Origin: Pirellulales bacterium
GTDB taxonomy: Bacteria > Planctomycetota > Planctomycetia > Pirellulales > Lacipirellulaceae
Direction of reading: 5' to 3'
DNA length: 32,780 bases
Assembly: GCA_020847515.1 (NCBI GenBank)
Contig: JADLBW010000112.1
Coordinates: forward strand, 1 to 32,780
How positions within the stretch are numbered: the stretch's first letter is position 1; each line of letters opens with the position of its first letter. Positions 1-8,717 of the stretch are shown one piece after another. The notes beneath the pieces are model-generated. The model did not search any database. It saw nothing but the letters and a program-made list of their open reading frames with translations, and had not been told where the DNA came from. The position numbers were made by a program, and so were the translations under genes.

Positions 1-402
1 GGCGGCGTTGTCACCTGCCTCGACGCCGCCACCGGCAAGCGGATGTATGAAAAGCGCTTAGAGGCCCCGCCCGCGGCGCCTGCCAAGGCAGCCGCCGACT
101 CCCCCTCGGAGCGCCCGGAACAGCCGCCCGGATTCGGCCGCCCCGGTGAATTTGCCGAGGCTCGTTCCTTCGGCGGCGGCATGCGGCGGCAGGACTACTC
201 TTCGCCCGACATTGGCGACGGCAAACGATACTTCGTTCGCCGCGGCGGCGAAGCGTACGTGCTCGCTCTCGGCCCACAGTTCAAGCAGCTCGCCGTCAAC
301 CGCCTGGCGTCCGACGACGACTTCAACGCCACGCCGGCCATAGCCGACGGCGCCATCTTTATCCGCTCCAGCCACAAGCTCTATTGCGTCGCCAATGAGT
401 AG
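1..402 (+). CDS. PQQ-like beta-propeller repeat protein, 3' end only
   Basis: The reading frame is open from the first base of the window, so the start lies upstream. The visible 133 residues begin with a blade-like segment (VTCLDAATGK) typical of PQQ/pyrrolo-quinoline-quinone beta-propeller repeats. A Pro/Ala-rich loop follows, and the last blade ends near the C-terminus (ATPAIADGAIFIRSSHKLYC). Planctomycetes carry many such secreted or outer-surface propeller proteins, annotated as PQQ-binding-like repeat proteins, usually without proven cofactor binding. Only the last one or two blades are present, so enzyme versus scaffold cannot be decided. The gene converges with the hydrolase gene on the opposite strand. 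Confidence 0.75.
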   Translation, partial: GGVVTCLDAATGKRMYEKRLEAPPAAPAKAAADSPSERPEQPPGFGRPGEFAEARSFGGGMRRQDYSSPDIGDGKRYFVRRGGEAYVLALGPQFKQLAVNRLASDDDFNATPAIADGAIFIRSSHKLYCVANE

Positions 403-471
403 TCGTCCGACTCCGTTCAGCGCCATCGACGCGGGTCGCGACCGCCCCTAACGCCGGCGTCCCGCAGCCCC

Positions 472-490
472 GCCCGGCGGCTGGCCGGGC
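472..490. terminator. GC-rich hairpin between convergent genes
   Basis: A perfect 7-bp inverted repeat (GCCCGGC/GCCGGGC) with a 5-nt loop lies in the 148-base gap between two convergent genes. There is no T-tract on either side, so it is not a classical intrinsic terminator, but its position suits a bidirectional transcription barrier. The rest of the gap shows nothing else. Confidence 0.4.
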
Positions 491-550
491 TGCCGCGAAC
501 TTGACGTCGCGAAGTAATCGGGGCGCCGCGCAAAGAAGAATCGCCGGCGC

Positions 551-1375
551 CTACAAGCTCTTGAGGATCTCCTTCATGCGGGTCCAGGCCTCGTCGTGGG
601 CCTTGCGGTCGGCGGGCGTGGCGCCCTCCTGCTCTCCGGCGCGAAAGAAGCCGTGTCCGGCGTCGTCGTACACGACGATGTCGAACGTCTTGCTCGCGTC
701 CTTCATCGAGTCGCTCACCTCCAAGAGTTGCCCAGTAATGCGCTGGTCGTTTCCGCCATAAAACCCATATACCGGCGCGGCGATCCTCTCGATGGCCTCG
801 TCATCCTGCGGGGCCGGCCCGTAGAACACCAGCGCCGCCGCGAGCTGCGGATTGTGCGTTGCGTAGGCGAACGACTGCCCGCCGCCCCAGCAGAAACCGA
901 CCGTGGCCACCTTGCCGCTGGCCGCGTCCATGCCCTTCACCTGAGCAAATACGGCATCCAGATCCTCCATGACCCGCTGAGGTTTGAGGCTATAGATGCC
1001 CTTGGTCGCTGCATCGCGGGAGGGATAAGCCTCCGTCCCGCCGCCGCCGGGGCCCGTGCCGCTGAGCAAGTCCGGCGCGATGGCCAGATAACCCTGCTCA
1101 GCCAGCCGATCGGCGACGCTGCGTTCCCAATCGGTGAGCCCTTTATTCTCGTGGATGACGATAACGGCGGTCGCCTTGTCGCTCACCTCGGGGAATACCA
1201 CGAAGCACCGCACCTTGCGGCCGTCTTGGCTATCGACCTCGATCCATTCATGGTGGCGCCGAGACGTTTCCAGTCGCTCCTTGACGGGATCGGCGGCCGC
1301 CGCGCTGGAGGGCGGAAGTCGCACCGTGCAGCCGATCAGCAAGCAGACGCATAACACGCGAAGCGGAGCATGCAT
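551..1375 (-). CDS. Dienelactone hydrolase family lipoprotein
   Basis: A 274-residue alpha/beta hydrolase of the dienelactone hydrolase family. The Cys-Asp-His triad is visible: Cys162 in GFCWGG, Asp210 in GGNDQR and His241 in AGHGF. A family-typical HEN motif lies near residue 75. The N-terminus is a signal peptide with lipobox LIGC (Cys16), so an envelope lipoprotein is likely; an alternative SPase I site follows the AAAA stretch near residue 28. The frame stays open upstream to 1633, but the ATG at 1375 is preferred because it starts the signal peptide and has GGGAGA about 9 bases upstream. Substrate is unknown. Family members cleave lactones or esters, and the gene stands alone with no aromatic-degradation neighbours. 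Confidence 0.85.
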   Translation of the reverse strand: MHAPLRVLCVCLLIGCTVRLPPSSAAAADPVKERLETSRRHHEWIEVDSQDGRKVRCFVVFPEVSDKATAVIVIHENKGLTDWERSVADRLAEQGYLAIAPDLLSGTGPGGGGTEAYPSRDAATKGIYSLKPQRVMEDLDAVFAQVKGMDAASGKVATVGFCWGGGQSFAYATHNPQLAAALVFYGPAPQDDEAIERIAAPVYGFYGGNDQRITGQLLEVSDSMKDASKTFDIVVYDDAGHGFFRAGEQEGATPADRKAHDEAWTRMKEILKSL

Positions 1376-1601
1376 GCCCAGGTTCTCCCTATGAAGGCGG
1401 GTACGAGGCGCAGGAATAGTATTCGGCGATTGCGCGAGACGCATGATACCGCGCCCCGCGCGGGGAATCACCCACCAGATAGCCGGCGTCGAGTCCCGCC
1501 AAGGCCGGCGGCCGCGTTGGCCAAGAGCCGCCCCGCCGCCAACGCCGACCGAATCCACAACCAGGGCGCCCTGCAGCAGTTGCCGGCCAGAATGGCCGGG
1601 C

Positions 1602-2507
1602 CTATTGGCGAGCGCGTCGCCTTGCGACCGCAAGCGCCGCGATCACAGCCAGCGCCAGCCCCGCAGGTTCGGGAACCGCGGCGAACGTGGGGGCGCCGAG
1701 ATTCTGCCCCAGCGTTCGCTGCCAGACCAGAAAGTCGGCGCCATTGACCCGGCCGTCGCCATTGCCGTCGGCCTCGGCCTTGGTCGTCGAACCCCAGTCG
1801 GCCTCCAACACGGCGAGGTCGCCGACGTCGACTTTGCCGTCGAGGTTGTAGTCGCCGTCCGGCACGTTCAGGACGCGAACATCCTGCACAAAGACGAGCC
1901 GATTGGCCAGCGGATCCCCGTTGGCGCCGCGCAGCGGCACCGTGTCAAACGTCTCCTGAGGATATGGGTCAAGATTGTAGCGCGGCAACGCGGCGATGGC
2001 GTCGACCACGGTCATGCCGCTGCCGAGCACGCGGCCAAATGCCGAAAAGCCGCCGTCCGGCCGGGCCGGACTATCGAGTTCCGAGTTGTCGCCCAAATTA
2101 ATGAACCACTGGCTGGTAACGGTATCGGGGCCGGACTTCGCCATCGCGATCGTGCCCCGCACGTTCGACGGCCCGGCGACCTCGTTGCCTGGCTCGTCCG
2201 GAATCGCCGGAAACGTGGCGATCGGCGGGGCCGAATTGTTCGATTGATTGTAGGTGAACCCGCCGCCCTGGATGACGAACGTCGGCACGCTGCGATGCAC
2301 GAACGTCCCGTCATACCGATTAGCGTTCACGTAGCTCAGCATATTGTTGACTGAATTGGGCATTAACTTCGGCCATAGCCTCACGTCGTAATTGCCCAGC
2401 ACGGTCTGGAAGCGGATAACCGTCGCCGAACCAGGGGCGGCGAACAACGCCAATGCGGCGGCCGCCAACCACAGGCGGCAGAACGAAATACGATTGCGCA
2501 ATCTCAT
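1602..2507 (-). CDS. Secreted cyclophilin (peptidyl-prolyl isomerase) with dockerin and PEP-CTERM anchor
   Basis: A 301-residue secreted protein with three modules. Residues 1-28 are a signal peptide. Residues 29-215 are a cyclophilin-type PPIase: FVHRSVPTFVIQGGGF (69-84) matches the catalytic FHRV...F-x-x-QGG block, with Arg72 and Gln80 kept, and GTIAMAKSGPDTVTSQWF (118-135) matches the second family block. Residues 218-268 hold two calcium-loop repeats (GDYNLDGKVDVGD and ADGNGDGRVNGAD) of a type I dockerin. Residues 278-301 are a PEP-CTERM sorting signal: VPEP, a hydrophobic stretch, then RRRAR. The protein is thus predicted to be exported, calcium-bound and processed by an exosortase/archaeosortase-type enzyme not encoded here. 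In planctomycetes such dockerin-like repeats often occur without cohesins, so a cellulosome role is not implied. Confidence 0.88.
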   Translation of the reverse strand: MRLRNRISFCRLWLAAAALALFAAPGSATVIRFQTVLGNYDVRLWPKLMPNSVNNMLSYVNANRYDGTFVHRSVPTFVIQGGGFTYNQSNNSAPPIATFPAIPDEPGNEVAGPSNVRGTIAMAKSGPDTVTSQWFINLGDNSELDSPARPDGGFSAFGRVLGSGMTVVDAIAALPRYNLDPYPQETFDTVPLRGANGDPLANRLVFVQDVRVLNVPDGDYNLDGKVDVGDLAVLEADWGSTTKAEADGNGDGRVNGADFLVWQRTLGQNLGAPTFAAVPEPAGLALAVIAALAVARRRARQ

Positions 2508-2652
2508 CGTCTAAGTAGCATCCCAGGGACCTGGCGTTGCGGCGAACGGGCCGCCGCGGCGTTGTGCGAACAAGCCGAGAATTTCAGCGTACTCGGCAGC
2601 GCCCTGGGTGTCTATGAAACGACCGACAGCCCCTGCCCCTGGCCCGCACATC

Positions 2653-2661
2653 TGTTAAAAT
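2653..2661 (+). promoter_or_regulatory. Candidate extended -10 promoter for xylA
   Basis: TGtTAAAAT matches the extended -10 form TGnTATAAT with one mismatch in the hexamer. No good -35 box is seen at 16-18 bases. It lies about 130 bases before the xylose isomerase start, in the 289-base divergent gap (2508-2796) shared with the cyclophilin gene. I recognised no operator in the rest of that gap. Confidence 0.4.
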
Positions 2662-2796
2662 CGGCGCCGCGGCGACCATGCGCTAGTGCGGCGGCGGCTT
2701 GCCCATAACCGCACGCGCCGGCCCTCCGCGAGAAGGGCCTGCGACGGCTCGCCCTTGGCTCGTTTACATGGCTCATTCGCTTTTAGGCGCTCCACG

Positions 2797-4107
2797 ATGC
2801 CTGCTTTTCCGGAAATCACCCGTATACCGTTTGAAGGCCCGCAGAGCAAAAATCCGCTCGCCTTCCGCCATTACAACGCCGACGAACTGGTGGAAGGCCG
2901 CACCATGCGGGACCATCTGCGGTTCAGCGTCGTGTACTGGCACACCTTCCGCGGCGCCGGCGGCGATCCGTTCGGCCCCGGGACCATGCAGCGGCCGTGG
3001 GAAGCCGGAACCGACTCGGTGGCAAATGCCCAAAACCGGGCTCGGGTGGCGTTCGAGTTCATCGAAAAGCTGGGGGCGCCGTTCTATGCCTTCCACGATC
3101 GCGACGTAGCGCCCGAGGGCGCCAATCTTGCCGAGACCAACAAGAACCTCGACGCCGTCGTCAAGGTGCTCAAAGAACAACAGCAGCGCACCGGCGTAAA
3201 GCTGCTTTGGGGCACGGCCAATCTGTTCAGCAACCCGCGCTATATGCACGGGGCGGCGACCAGCCCCAATGCCGAAGCCTTCGCCTTCGCAGCGGCACAA
3301 GTGAAAAAGGCGCTGGAGGTGACCAAGGAACTGGGCGGCGCCGGCTATGTATTTTGGGGCGGACGCGAGGGCTATCAGAACCTCTGGAACACCGACATGA
3401 AGCGGGAACTGGACCACCTCGCCCGGTTTCTGCATATGGCGGTCGACTATGCGAAGGCGATTGGCTTCACCGGTCAGTTCTACATCGAACCGAAGCCGAA
3501 GGAGCCGACCAAGCATCAATACGACAGCGACGCCGCGGCCTGCCTCAACTTCCTCCGCCAGTACGATCTCTTGCCGCACCTCAAGCTCAATCTCGAGACC
3601 AATCACGCGACGCTGGCCGGACACACCATGCAGCATGAACTGGAGGTGGCCGGCGGCGCCGGGGCGCTCGGCTCGATCGACGCCAATACCGGCGATATGC
3701 TGCTCGGCTGGGATACCGACCAGTTTCCGACGGACGTCTATCTCACCACGCAGTGCATGCTGTCGGTGCTCAAATACGGTGGGTTCAGCACCGGCGGCGT
3801 CAATTTCGACGCTAAAGTTCGACGGGAAAGTTTCGAGCCGATCGACCTGTTTTACGCCCACATCGGCGGCATGGACGCCTTTGCCCGGGGCCTGAAGATC
3901 GCCGCGGCCATCCGGGCCGACGGCAAGCTCGAGGAATTCCGCCGGAGTCGCTATGCAAGCTGGGACGGCGGCCTGGGCGCTGAAATCGAAGCCGGCAAGC
4001 ATGACTTCAACTCGCTGGAGAAAGCCATGCTGCAAAAGGGAGAGGCAGCGGCCAACCAAAGCGGCCGCCAGGAGATGCTGGAGAATCTGATCAATACGTA
4101 TCTGTAG
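2797..4107 (+). CDS. xylA: Xylose isomerase
   Basis: A 436-residue xylose isomerase that converts D-xylose to D-xylulose (and D-glucose to D-fructose) in the cytoplasm. All catalytic and metal residues known from the E. coli enzyme are present, shifted by one position: His100 and Asp103 (FHDRD), Glu231 and Lys233 ([13 protein letters not shown]), Glu267 and His270 ([11 protein letters not shown]), Asp295 (SIDAN), Asp306 and Asp308 (GWDTDQFP) and Asp338 (NFDAK). The length fits the class II (long N-terminus) enzymes. The frame is open upstream to 2686, but the ATG at 2797 gives the family-like N-terminus; only a weak SD-like AGG precedes it. No xylulokinase, xylose transporter or regulator is adjacent, so the pathway must be completed elsewhere. 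The 29-base gap to the next gene suggests co-transcription. Confidence 0.96.
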   Translation: MPAFPEITRIPFEGPQSKNPLAFRHYNADELVEGRTMRDHLRFSVVYWHTFRGAGGDPFGPGTMQRPWEAGTDSVANAQNRARVAFEFIEKLGAPFYAFHDRDVAPEGANLAETNKNLDAVVKVLKEQQQRTGVKLLWGTANLFSNPRYMHGAATSPNAEAFAFAAAQVKKALEVTKELGGAGYVFWGGREGYQNLWNTDMKRELDHLARFLHMAVDYAKAIGFTGQFYIEPKPKEPTKHQYDSDAAACLNFLRQYDLLPHLKLNLETNHATLAGHTMQHELEVAGGAGALGSIDANTGDMLLGWDTDQFPTDVYLTTQCMLSVLKYGGFSTGGVNFDAKVRRESFEPIDLFYAHIGGMDAFARGLKIAAAIRADGKLEEFRRSRYASWDGGLGAEIEAGKHDFNSLEKAMLQKGEAAANQSGRQEMLENLINTYL

Positions 4108-4136
4108 CGGAAAAGCCCGTAGCATCTCGCCACGGG

Positions 4137-5246
4137 ATGATTTCGGGCCGTCGCGCGTTACTACGGTTCGCGCTCGGTCCAGCCAGCGGTTCCCAATTTC
4201 ATTCGCTCCGGGCTTTGCTTGACTGGCTCGTCATCACTGCCGATCGCGCCCATGCGGGGCGGGGGGTGCGCGGCTACGCGCTGGTCTGGTTCCTGCGGAC
4301 CTACTTCGGCCGGCGGCGCGTCGGCCGCTGTACGCCCGCCCAATGGCGTCGCGGGCCAGCGCCGGCCGACACGCTGCTAATCGGCTTACCCTCGTCGCTC
4401 ACCGCCAGCGAAATCAACCGCTTGATCGCTCGCGGCCGTTATCGCCGCGTAGCGCTGTTCGATTATCTCGATCAACAGGAGTTGCCCTGGACTGAGGAAC
4501 AGCAACACGTGCTGCGGCCGGTCGCCGGCCTGTATCTGCGTCCCTGGTTCGAGCCGGATATCGACCACGGCCTGAAGATGGGACTGGCGCCCATCCGCCG
4601 CTCGAAGAGACTGACGATGGCCATCATCGCCGATCGCGTTTGCCGCAAAACTTTCGGTCGTCCCCAGCCGCGGTACGACGTCGCCTTTCTGGGCCAACCG
4701 AACGAAACTCGCATCGCCCTCGACGGCGCCGTTCACAGAATCGATCAGCGATTCCATTGGCTCCGCGAGCTGAAGGCCCAGGCTCCGGAACTTACCTTCT
4801 GGGGCGGATTCGTCGGCGGCGACCCCGAGATCGTCGCTCGCCTGCGGCGCTCCTATGGCGACCTCTCGCCGCTCTACTACCGCGGCGGTAAGACTCGCTT
4901 CGGGCGCTACTATCAAGCCATGCGGCGCGCCCGCGTGCTGCTGGCGCCCGGCGGCAACGTCCCCTGGACCTACCGTCATTACGAGGCCCTGTACGCCGGC
5001 GGCGTGGTAGTGACGATCGACTATCGGCGGCGCGAGATGCTCGTTCCGCTGCCGCCGCAAGGCGTAGTTCATGTGCCTGACGGAGCCCCCGTCCTGCCGG
5101 CTATCAGGCAGGCGCTGGAGCTTAGTCGCGCCCGTCCCTCGCTGGGCGAGGAGAACTACGCGTTTCTCGAGCGCTACCTCCGCTTGGGCGCCTACTCGCG
5201 CAGCCGTCCGCCGCTCGTTCAGCGGTTTCTCCAACAGTTCGACTAA
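4137..5246 (+). CDS. Glycosyltransferase-like protein (GT-B / exostosin-like C-terminus)
   Basis: A 369-residue cytoplasmic protein without signal peptide or membrane helix. The C-terminal half resembles GT-B or exostosin-type glycosyltransferases: ARVLLAPGGNVPWTYRHYEAL (residues 265-285), with Glu283 in the sugar-nucleotide-binding position, then YAGGVVV and a final helix-rich region. A short Rossmann-like strand (DTLLIGLPSSL) is visible near residue 80 and another (YDVAFLGQP) near 180. Donor and acceptor cannot be read from sequence. The ATG at 4137 is preceded by only a short GGG. It follows xylA by 29 bases and may share its transcript, but there is no obvious metabolic link. It is Arg-rich and otherwise normal for the window. 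Confidence 0.65.
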   Translation: MISGRRALLRFALGPASGSQFHSLRALLDWLVITADRAHAGRGVRGYALVWFLRTYFGRRRVGRCTPAQWRRGPAPADTLLIGLPSSLTASEINRLIARGRYRRVALFDYLDQQELPWTEEQQHVLRPVAGLYLRPWFEPDIDHGLKMGLAPIRRSKRLTMAIIADRVCRKTFGRPQPRYDVAFLGQPNETRIALDGAVHRIDQRFHWLRELKAQAPELTFWGGFVGGDPEIVARLRRSYGDLSPLYYRGGKTRFGRYYQAMRRARVLLAPGGNVPWTYRHYEALYAGGVVVTIDYRRREMLVPLPPQGVVHVPDGAPVLPAIRQALELSRARPSLGEENYAFLERYLRLGAYSRSRPPLVQRFLQQFD

Positions 5247-5290
5247 CGCCGAAGGCTACGCCGGGCGAACGCCAAGCCGGCGACCGGCCC

Positions 5291-6319
5291 TCAGATACGC
5301 CGACGCGCCAGCCACAGGCCCGGAAACAGCACCCAGGTCAGGGCCAAGCCAAGCGGCTCCGGCACGGCCAGGCGATAGCCGATAATCGGCGTCGCGGTGT
5401 CGCTGGCCCACGCGCCGTTGCCGCCCGGCGGGGCGTGCAGTTCCCCGCTCGCTTCCAGCGAGAACGAGATGTCGATCGTGCGTCCGAGGCTCATGATCGG
5501 CGCCCCCCGGTCGCCCGGCGCCGCGCCCGGGTAGTTCATGAAGCCGGCAAACGGGGCGACCATTTCAAATTCATGACCGTCTGCTGACATAGCGCCGCGG
5601 AGTATGCCCTGGTAGACCGGCCCGCGGTCGGCGACGAAGGTGATGCTCGTGCCGTCGCCCAGATCAAACTCGCCTTGATTGGCATCGTCGAACATGACCC
5701 ACTGCGTGTAATGTTCATACGTTCCCGGCAGAACGTCGACGACGCCCTGCTTCTGGTCGGCAGTGAGCGTCGCCAGGTCTCCGGCTGACAGGGCGCCGTG
5801 ATTGATATAATGCCCCGTATTGAAGGCCCCGTCGTAGAACTCGATCTCCATGTTCATGTCGTAGCCCCGCGAAGTCGGATAGTACCCTCCTTCATGGAGC
5901 CAGTAGCCGGTCGAGTCGTCGTTGTCGACGTCGATCGTCACGATGACGTAGTAGCGGCCGGCCCGGCCGGCCGATTGCGACTGCGTCGCGCCGACCGATC
6001 CGCGCGCGCGGAAGTAGGCGTACAGGTTGTCGGCGTCGTGGGCGACCTTGTACTCCAAAATGTCTACGTCCGGATGATTGACGTAGCTGGGGACGTCGCT
6101 CATGCCGTCGTGATCCGTGTCATGCTGGTCGTCGGCCGGGTCCGAGTAGGCCGGCACGGTCGCCCAGTCGTCGAACAATCCGTCGACGGTGATGGGGCGG
6201 ATGGGCTCGGCGGCCAGCGGGGCCAAGCTCGCCGCCGACAGCAGCATCGCGGCAGCTCCCTGGCGGATGCCCAAGATCACAGGATAACGGCGAGCGCAAG
6301 AACGTCCTACAAGATTCAT
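5291..6319 (-). CDS. PEP-CTERM surface protein with CBM9/DOMON-like domain
   Basis: A 342-residue exported protein. Residues 1-37 form a signal peptide ending near LAAEP. The segment from residue 44 (VDGLFDDWATVPAYSDP) resembles the opening strand of CBM9-like/DOMON-type beta-sandwich domains (IDG-x-x-DDW). An Asp-rich stretch (DPADDQHDTDHDGMSD, 60-75) could bind calcium. The C-terminus (VPEP at 319, hydrophobic helix, RRRI) is a PEP-CTERM sorting signal. The start at 6319 is chosen over an upstream ATG because GAGAGG lies 5 bases before it and it begins the signal peptide. Function is unknown; a surface or extracellular-matrix role is inferred from the sorting signal. It converges with the glycosyltransferase gene, and a weak hairpin (5259-5282) lies between them. 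Confidence 0.8.
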   Translation of the reverse strand: MNLVGRSCARRYPVILGIRQGAAAMLLSAASLAPLAAEPIRPITVDGLFDDWATVPAYSDPADDQHDTDHDGMSDVPSYVNHPDVDILEYKVAHDADNLYAYFRARGSVGATQSQSAGRAGRYYVIVTIDVDNDDSTGYWLHEGGYYPTSRGYDMNMEIEFYDGAFNTGHYINHGALSAGDLATLTADQKQGVVDVLPGTYEHYTQWVMFDDANQGEFDLGDGTSITFVADRGPVYQGILRGAMSADGHEFEMVAPFAGFMNYPGAAPGDRGAPIMSLGRTIDISFSLEASGELHAPPGGNGAWASDTATPIIGYRLAVPEPLGLALTWVLFPGLWLARRRI

Positions 6320-6342
6320 CTCGACCTCTCGTTGCGGAATAG

Positions 6343-6369
6343 AAGATATGGAAGAGGGCCCGATGGCAA
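6343..6369 (-). promoter_or_regulatory. Weak promoter candidate for the PEP-CTERM gene
   Basis: Read on the minus strand, TTGCCA (5 of 6 to the -35 consensus) is followed after 15 bases by TATCTT (4 of 6 to -10). The spacer is short. The pair sits about 25 bases before the start at 6319, in a 138-base gap between two minus-strand genes. Confidence 0.25.
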
Positions 6370-6457
6370 GGTTGGCCGTGCACCAACGGCTCACTGGATG
6401 CTAGGTCGAGCGTCCCTCCGCAACGGCTGTTCGAGAAGCGTCAGTACAATCGCTCCA

Positions 6458-7147
6458 TCATACCACAAAGGCGCCGCCCGGATCGACCACTACTGGCTTG
6501 GCGGCTGTCGAGCGGGTTACCGCCTCGGCCCACTTGGCGGCGTCTTGGGCAATCGGCGGCCAGGTGTTGTAGTGGCACGGCGCCGCCTGGCGGGCATTGA
6601 GCAATTTGATCGCCTCTACGGCGTCGTCGGGCCCCATGGTAAAGCGGTCGCCGATCGGCAGCACCGCCAGGTCCAAGCCCCCCAGGCCGATCAGCTTCAT
6701 ATCGAGAAACAACGCCGTGTCGCCGGCAAAGTAAATTCGCTTGCCGTCGAGTTCTACGACATACCCGCCCGCCACGCCGCCGTACGAGCCGTCGGGCATG
6801 CTCGAACTATGGTGAGCGATCGTGAACTTCACCCGCCCGAACGGCAGGCGAATGCCGCCGCCCGGGTTCATTGGCTCGATCCTGTTCTCGCTCACGCCTT
6901 GCCGCTTCACCCATTGGCTTACTTCGTAGTTGGAAACCACGGTGGCGCCAGTCCGCTGGGCGATCCGGGGGGCGTCGGCCACATGGTCGAAGTGGCCGTG
7001 CGTCAATAGGATGTAGTCAGCCTCTACCGCATCGGCCTTTACCGGCGACGTGGGCGAGTCGTTCAAGTAAGGATCGACCAATATCCGCACGCCTGCAGAT
7101 TCAAGCGTGAAACAGGAATGACCAAGCCAGGTGATGTTCACAGCCAT
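6458..7147 (-). CDS. UPF0173 metal-dependent hydrolase (metallo-beta-lactamase fold)
   Basis: A 229-residue cytoplasmic MBL-fold hydrolase of the UPF0173 group (YtkL-like). The metal-binding set is complete: WLGHSCF (residues 7-13), THGHFDH (His50, His52, Asp54, His55), His112/His113 (AHHSSS), Asp143 (FAGDTALF) and His192 (PCHYNTWP). Substrate is unknown for most of this family. The start at 7147 is chosen over an ATG 10 codons upstream because GGAGGG lies 7 bases before it and MAVNITWLGHS matches the family's usual N-terminus. The divergent 206-base gap to the peptidase gene carries promoters for both sides, but none is convincing by eye. Confidence 0.9.
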   Translation of the reverse strand: MAVNITWLGHSCFTLESAGVRILVDPYLNDSPTSPVKADAVEADYILLTHGHFDHVADAPRIAQRTGATVVSNYEVSQWVKRQGVSENRIEPMNPGGGIRLPFGRVKFTIAHHSSSMPDGSYGGVAGGYVVELDGKRIYFAGDTALFLDMKLIGLGGLDLAVLPIGDRFTMGPDDAVEAIKLLNARQAAPCHYNTWPPIAQDAAKWAEAVTRSTAAKPVVVDPGGAFVV

Positions 7148-7353
7148 CGGCAAACCCTCCGCGGTCCAATTCGGCAAGAATCGCTGCCTGAACTTTTACC
7201 TTGGCAAGTACAATGGAGACAAGCGGCTAACCGCCTAAAGCCGCGTCAAAAGCCGTCGCCTCGAGCTTTGAGCAGGCGTCACACTGCCCGTGCTTGGCCG
7301 GATCGCGGGGCGGCAAATCTCCATCGGCTGCGCCGGGCCATCGATATCTGCCC

Positions 7354-8676
7354 ATGCGACTCCCGCTAGTGCCATCCGTCATCGTCGCCGTTTCGCAGCT
7401 ACTTGCGAGCACGGCGCCCCTCCGCGCCGCCGATTATCCCCCGCCACGGAGCGTTGATCTGCAGCGGGCTGAGGCCGCGGGCCTGCGCAGGCTCGAAGGC
7501 CGGCACGTTCGCCTATTCACCGACCTGGCCGATTCGCCCGCGGTCGACGAACTGCCCGCGGTCTTCGACGCCGCTGTACCGCAATGGGCCGCTTATTTCG
7601 GACTTGCCGAGGGCTCGATCCGCGGCCGGTTCCTCGGATTCGTCGTCGGGGACCGCCAGCGGCTCGCCGCGCTCGACTTGCTCCCGGCCGAGAATCCGCA
7701 ATTCGTCAATGGCTACGCGCGGGGCTACGAATTCTGGCTCGACGATCAGCCCAGCGACTATTACCGCCGCCATTTGCTGCTTCACGAGGGGACGCACGCG
7801 TTTATGCAAACGCAACTCGGCGGCTGCGGCGCTCCCTGGTACATGGAAGGCCTGGCCGAGCTGCTCGGAACGCACGCCTGGCGCGACGGCCACTTGCAGC
7901 TCGGCGTCTTCCCGGCCAATCGCAGCGAGTTCCCAATGTGGGGCCGAACGAAGCTCGTCCGCGACGCCTTTGCCGCCAGGCAGGCCTGGCGGCTTGATCG
8001 GGTGTTGACGGTTGATAACCGTCGAGCGCTCGGCCCCGACCATTACGCATGGACCTGGGCGCTGGCGGCGCTGCTCGACGGGCATCCCCAGTTCCGCGAG
8101 CGATTTCGGACGCTCAAGAATGATGCGGCCGACCCCGCGTTCAACGATCGCTTTCGCCGGCTCTTCGCCGCCGACTGGAACGATTTGCAGGTCGAGTGGC
8201 AGACGTACGTCGCTGAACTTGACTACGGCTATGATCTCAACCGCATGGCGATGATTCACCTTCCGCCCGCGCCGCTCGACGCCGCCTCGCGATCCAGGAA
8301 GATAGCCGCCGATCGCGGCTGGCAGTCGACCGGTTGGCTCCTCCAAGCGGGCACGCCGTACCGCATCACCGCAAGCGGACGCTACGTAATTGCCAACGAC
8401 GGCGAGCCGTGGCCCTGCGAACCGGGCGGCGTGACGATCGAATATCACAGCGGCCGGCCGCTGGGCATGCTGCTCGGCGCGTTGCGGCCCGTGGGCGACG
8501 GGTTAGCAACGTTTGCAGCGCCGACCGCCGTAGGGCTCGTTTCGACGATCACGCCGCAGCACGATGCGGTGCTCTACCTCCGCGTTAATGACTCGGCCGC
8601 CAAGCTTGGGGAGAACTCTGGCGAGCTAACCGCTACGGTCGCTCCCGCCGCGGCAGCCGCAGCCCTCAGTCACTGA
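7354..8676 (+). CDS. Secreted HExxH metallopeptidase-like protein with C-terminal LecA-like lectin domain
   Basis: A 440-residue exported protein. Residues 1-26 are a signal peptide (cleavage near LRAAD). The central domain holds HEGTH (His144, Glu145, His148), followed by WYMEGLAELLG with Glu165/Glu169 as likely third zinc ligand. This is a gluzincin arrangement, like peptidase MA-type domains. From about residue 316 the sequence resembles the galactophilic lectin LecA (PA-IL): GWQSTGWLLQAGTPYRITASG near the start, and AVLYLRVNDSAAKLGENSGE near the end, recalling the LecA calcium/sugar loop (YND...NNSG). Inference: a secreted protease brought to glycans by its lectin domain. The ATG at 7354 is chosen because it starts the signal peptide, although the frame is open to 7294. 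No strong SD is seen. Confidence 0.75.
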   Translation: MRLPLVPSVIVAVSQLLASTAPLRAADYPPPRSVDLQRAEAAGLRRLEGRHVRLFTDLADSPAVDELPAVFDAAVPQWAAYFGLAEGSIRGRFLGFVVGDRQRLAALDLLPAENPQFVNGYARGYEFWLDDQPSDYYRRHLLLHEGTHAFMQTQLGGCGAPWYMEGLAELLGTHAWRDGHLQLGVFPANRSEFPMWGRTKLVRDAFAARQAWRLDRVLTVDNRRALGPDHYAWTWALAALLDGHPQFRERFRTLKNDAADPAFNDRFRRLFAADWNDLQVEWQTYVAELDYGYDLNRMAMIHLPPAPLDAASRSRKIAADRGWQSTGWLLQAGTPYRITASGRYVIANDGEPWPCEPGGVTIEYHSGRPLGMLLGALRPVGDGLATFAAPTAVGLVSTITPQHDAVLYLRVNDSAAKLGENSGELTATVAPAAAAAALSH

Positions 8677-8717
8677 CGGCGGGGCTATCCGGCGACGTAC
8701 CGCATGGACATCCCGCA

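Noticed and set aside
1443..2354. A 303-codon plus-strand frame opposite the cyclophilin gene
   Set aside because: Shadow of the cyclophilin/dockerin codons; no start signal or motif.
2773..4125. A 450-codon open frame antisense to xylose isomerase
   Set aside because: Long antisense frames arise easily in GC-rich codons. The plus-strand frame has all xylose isomerase active-site residues, and the antisense product has no recognisable motif.
5798..7009. A 403-codon plus-strand frame across the PEP-CTERM and UPF0173 genes
   Set aside because: It spans two well-supported minus-strand genes and their gap, and shows no domain.
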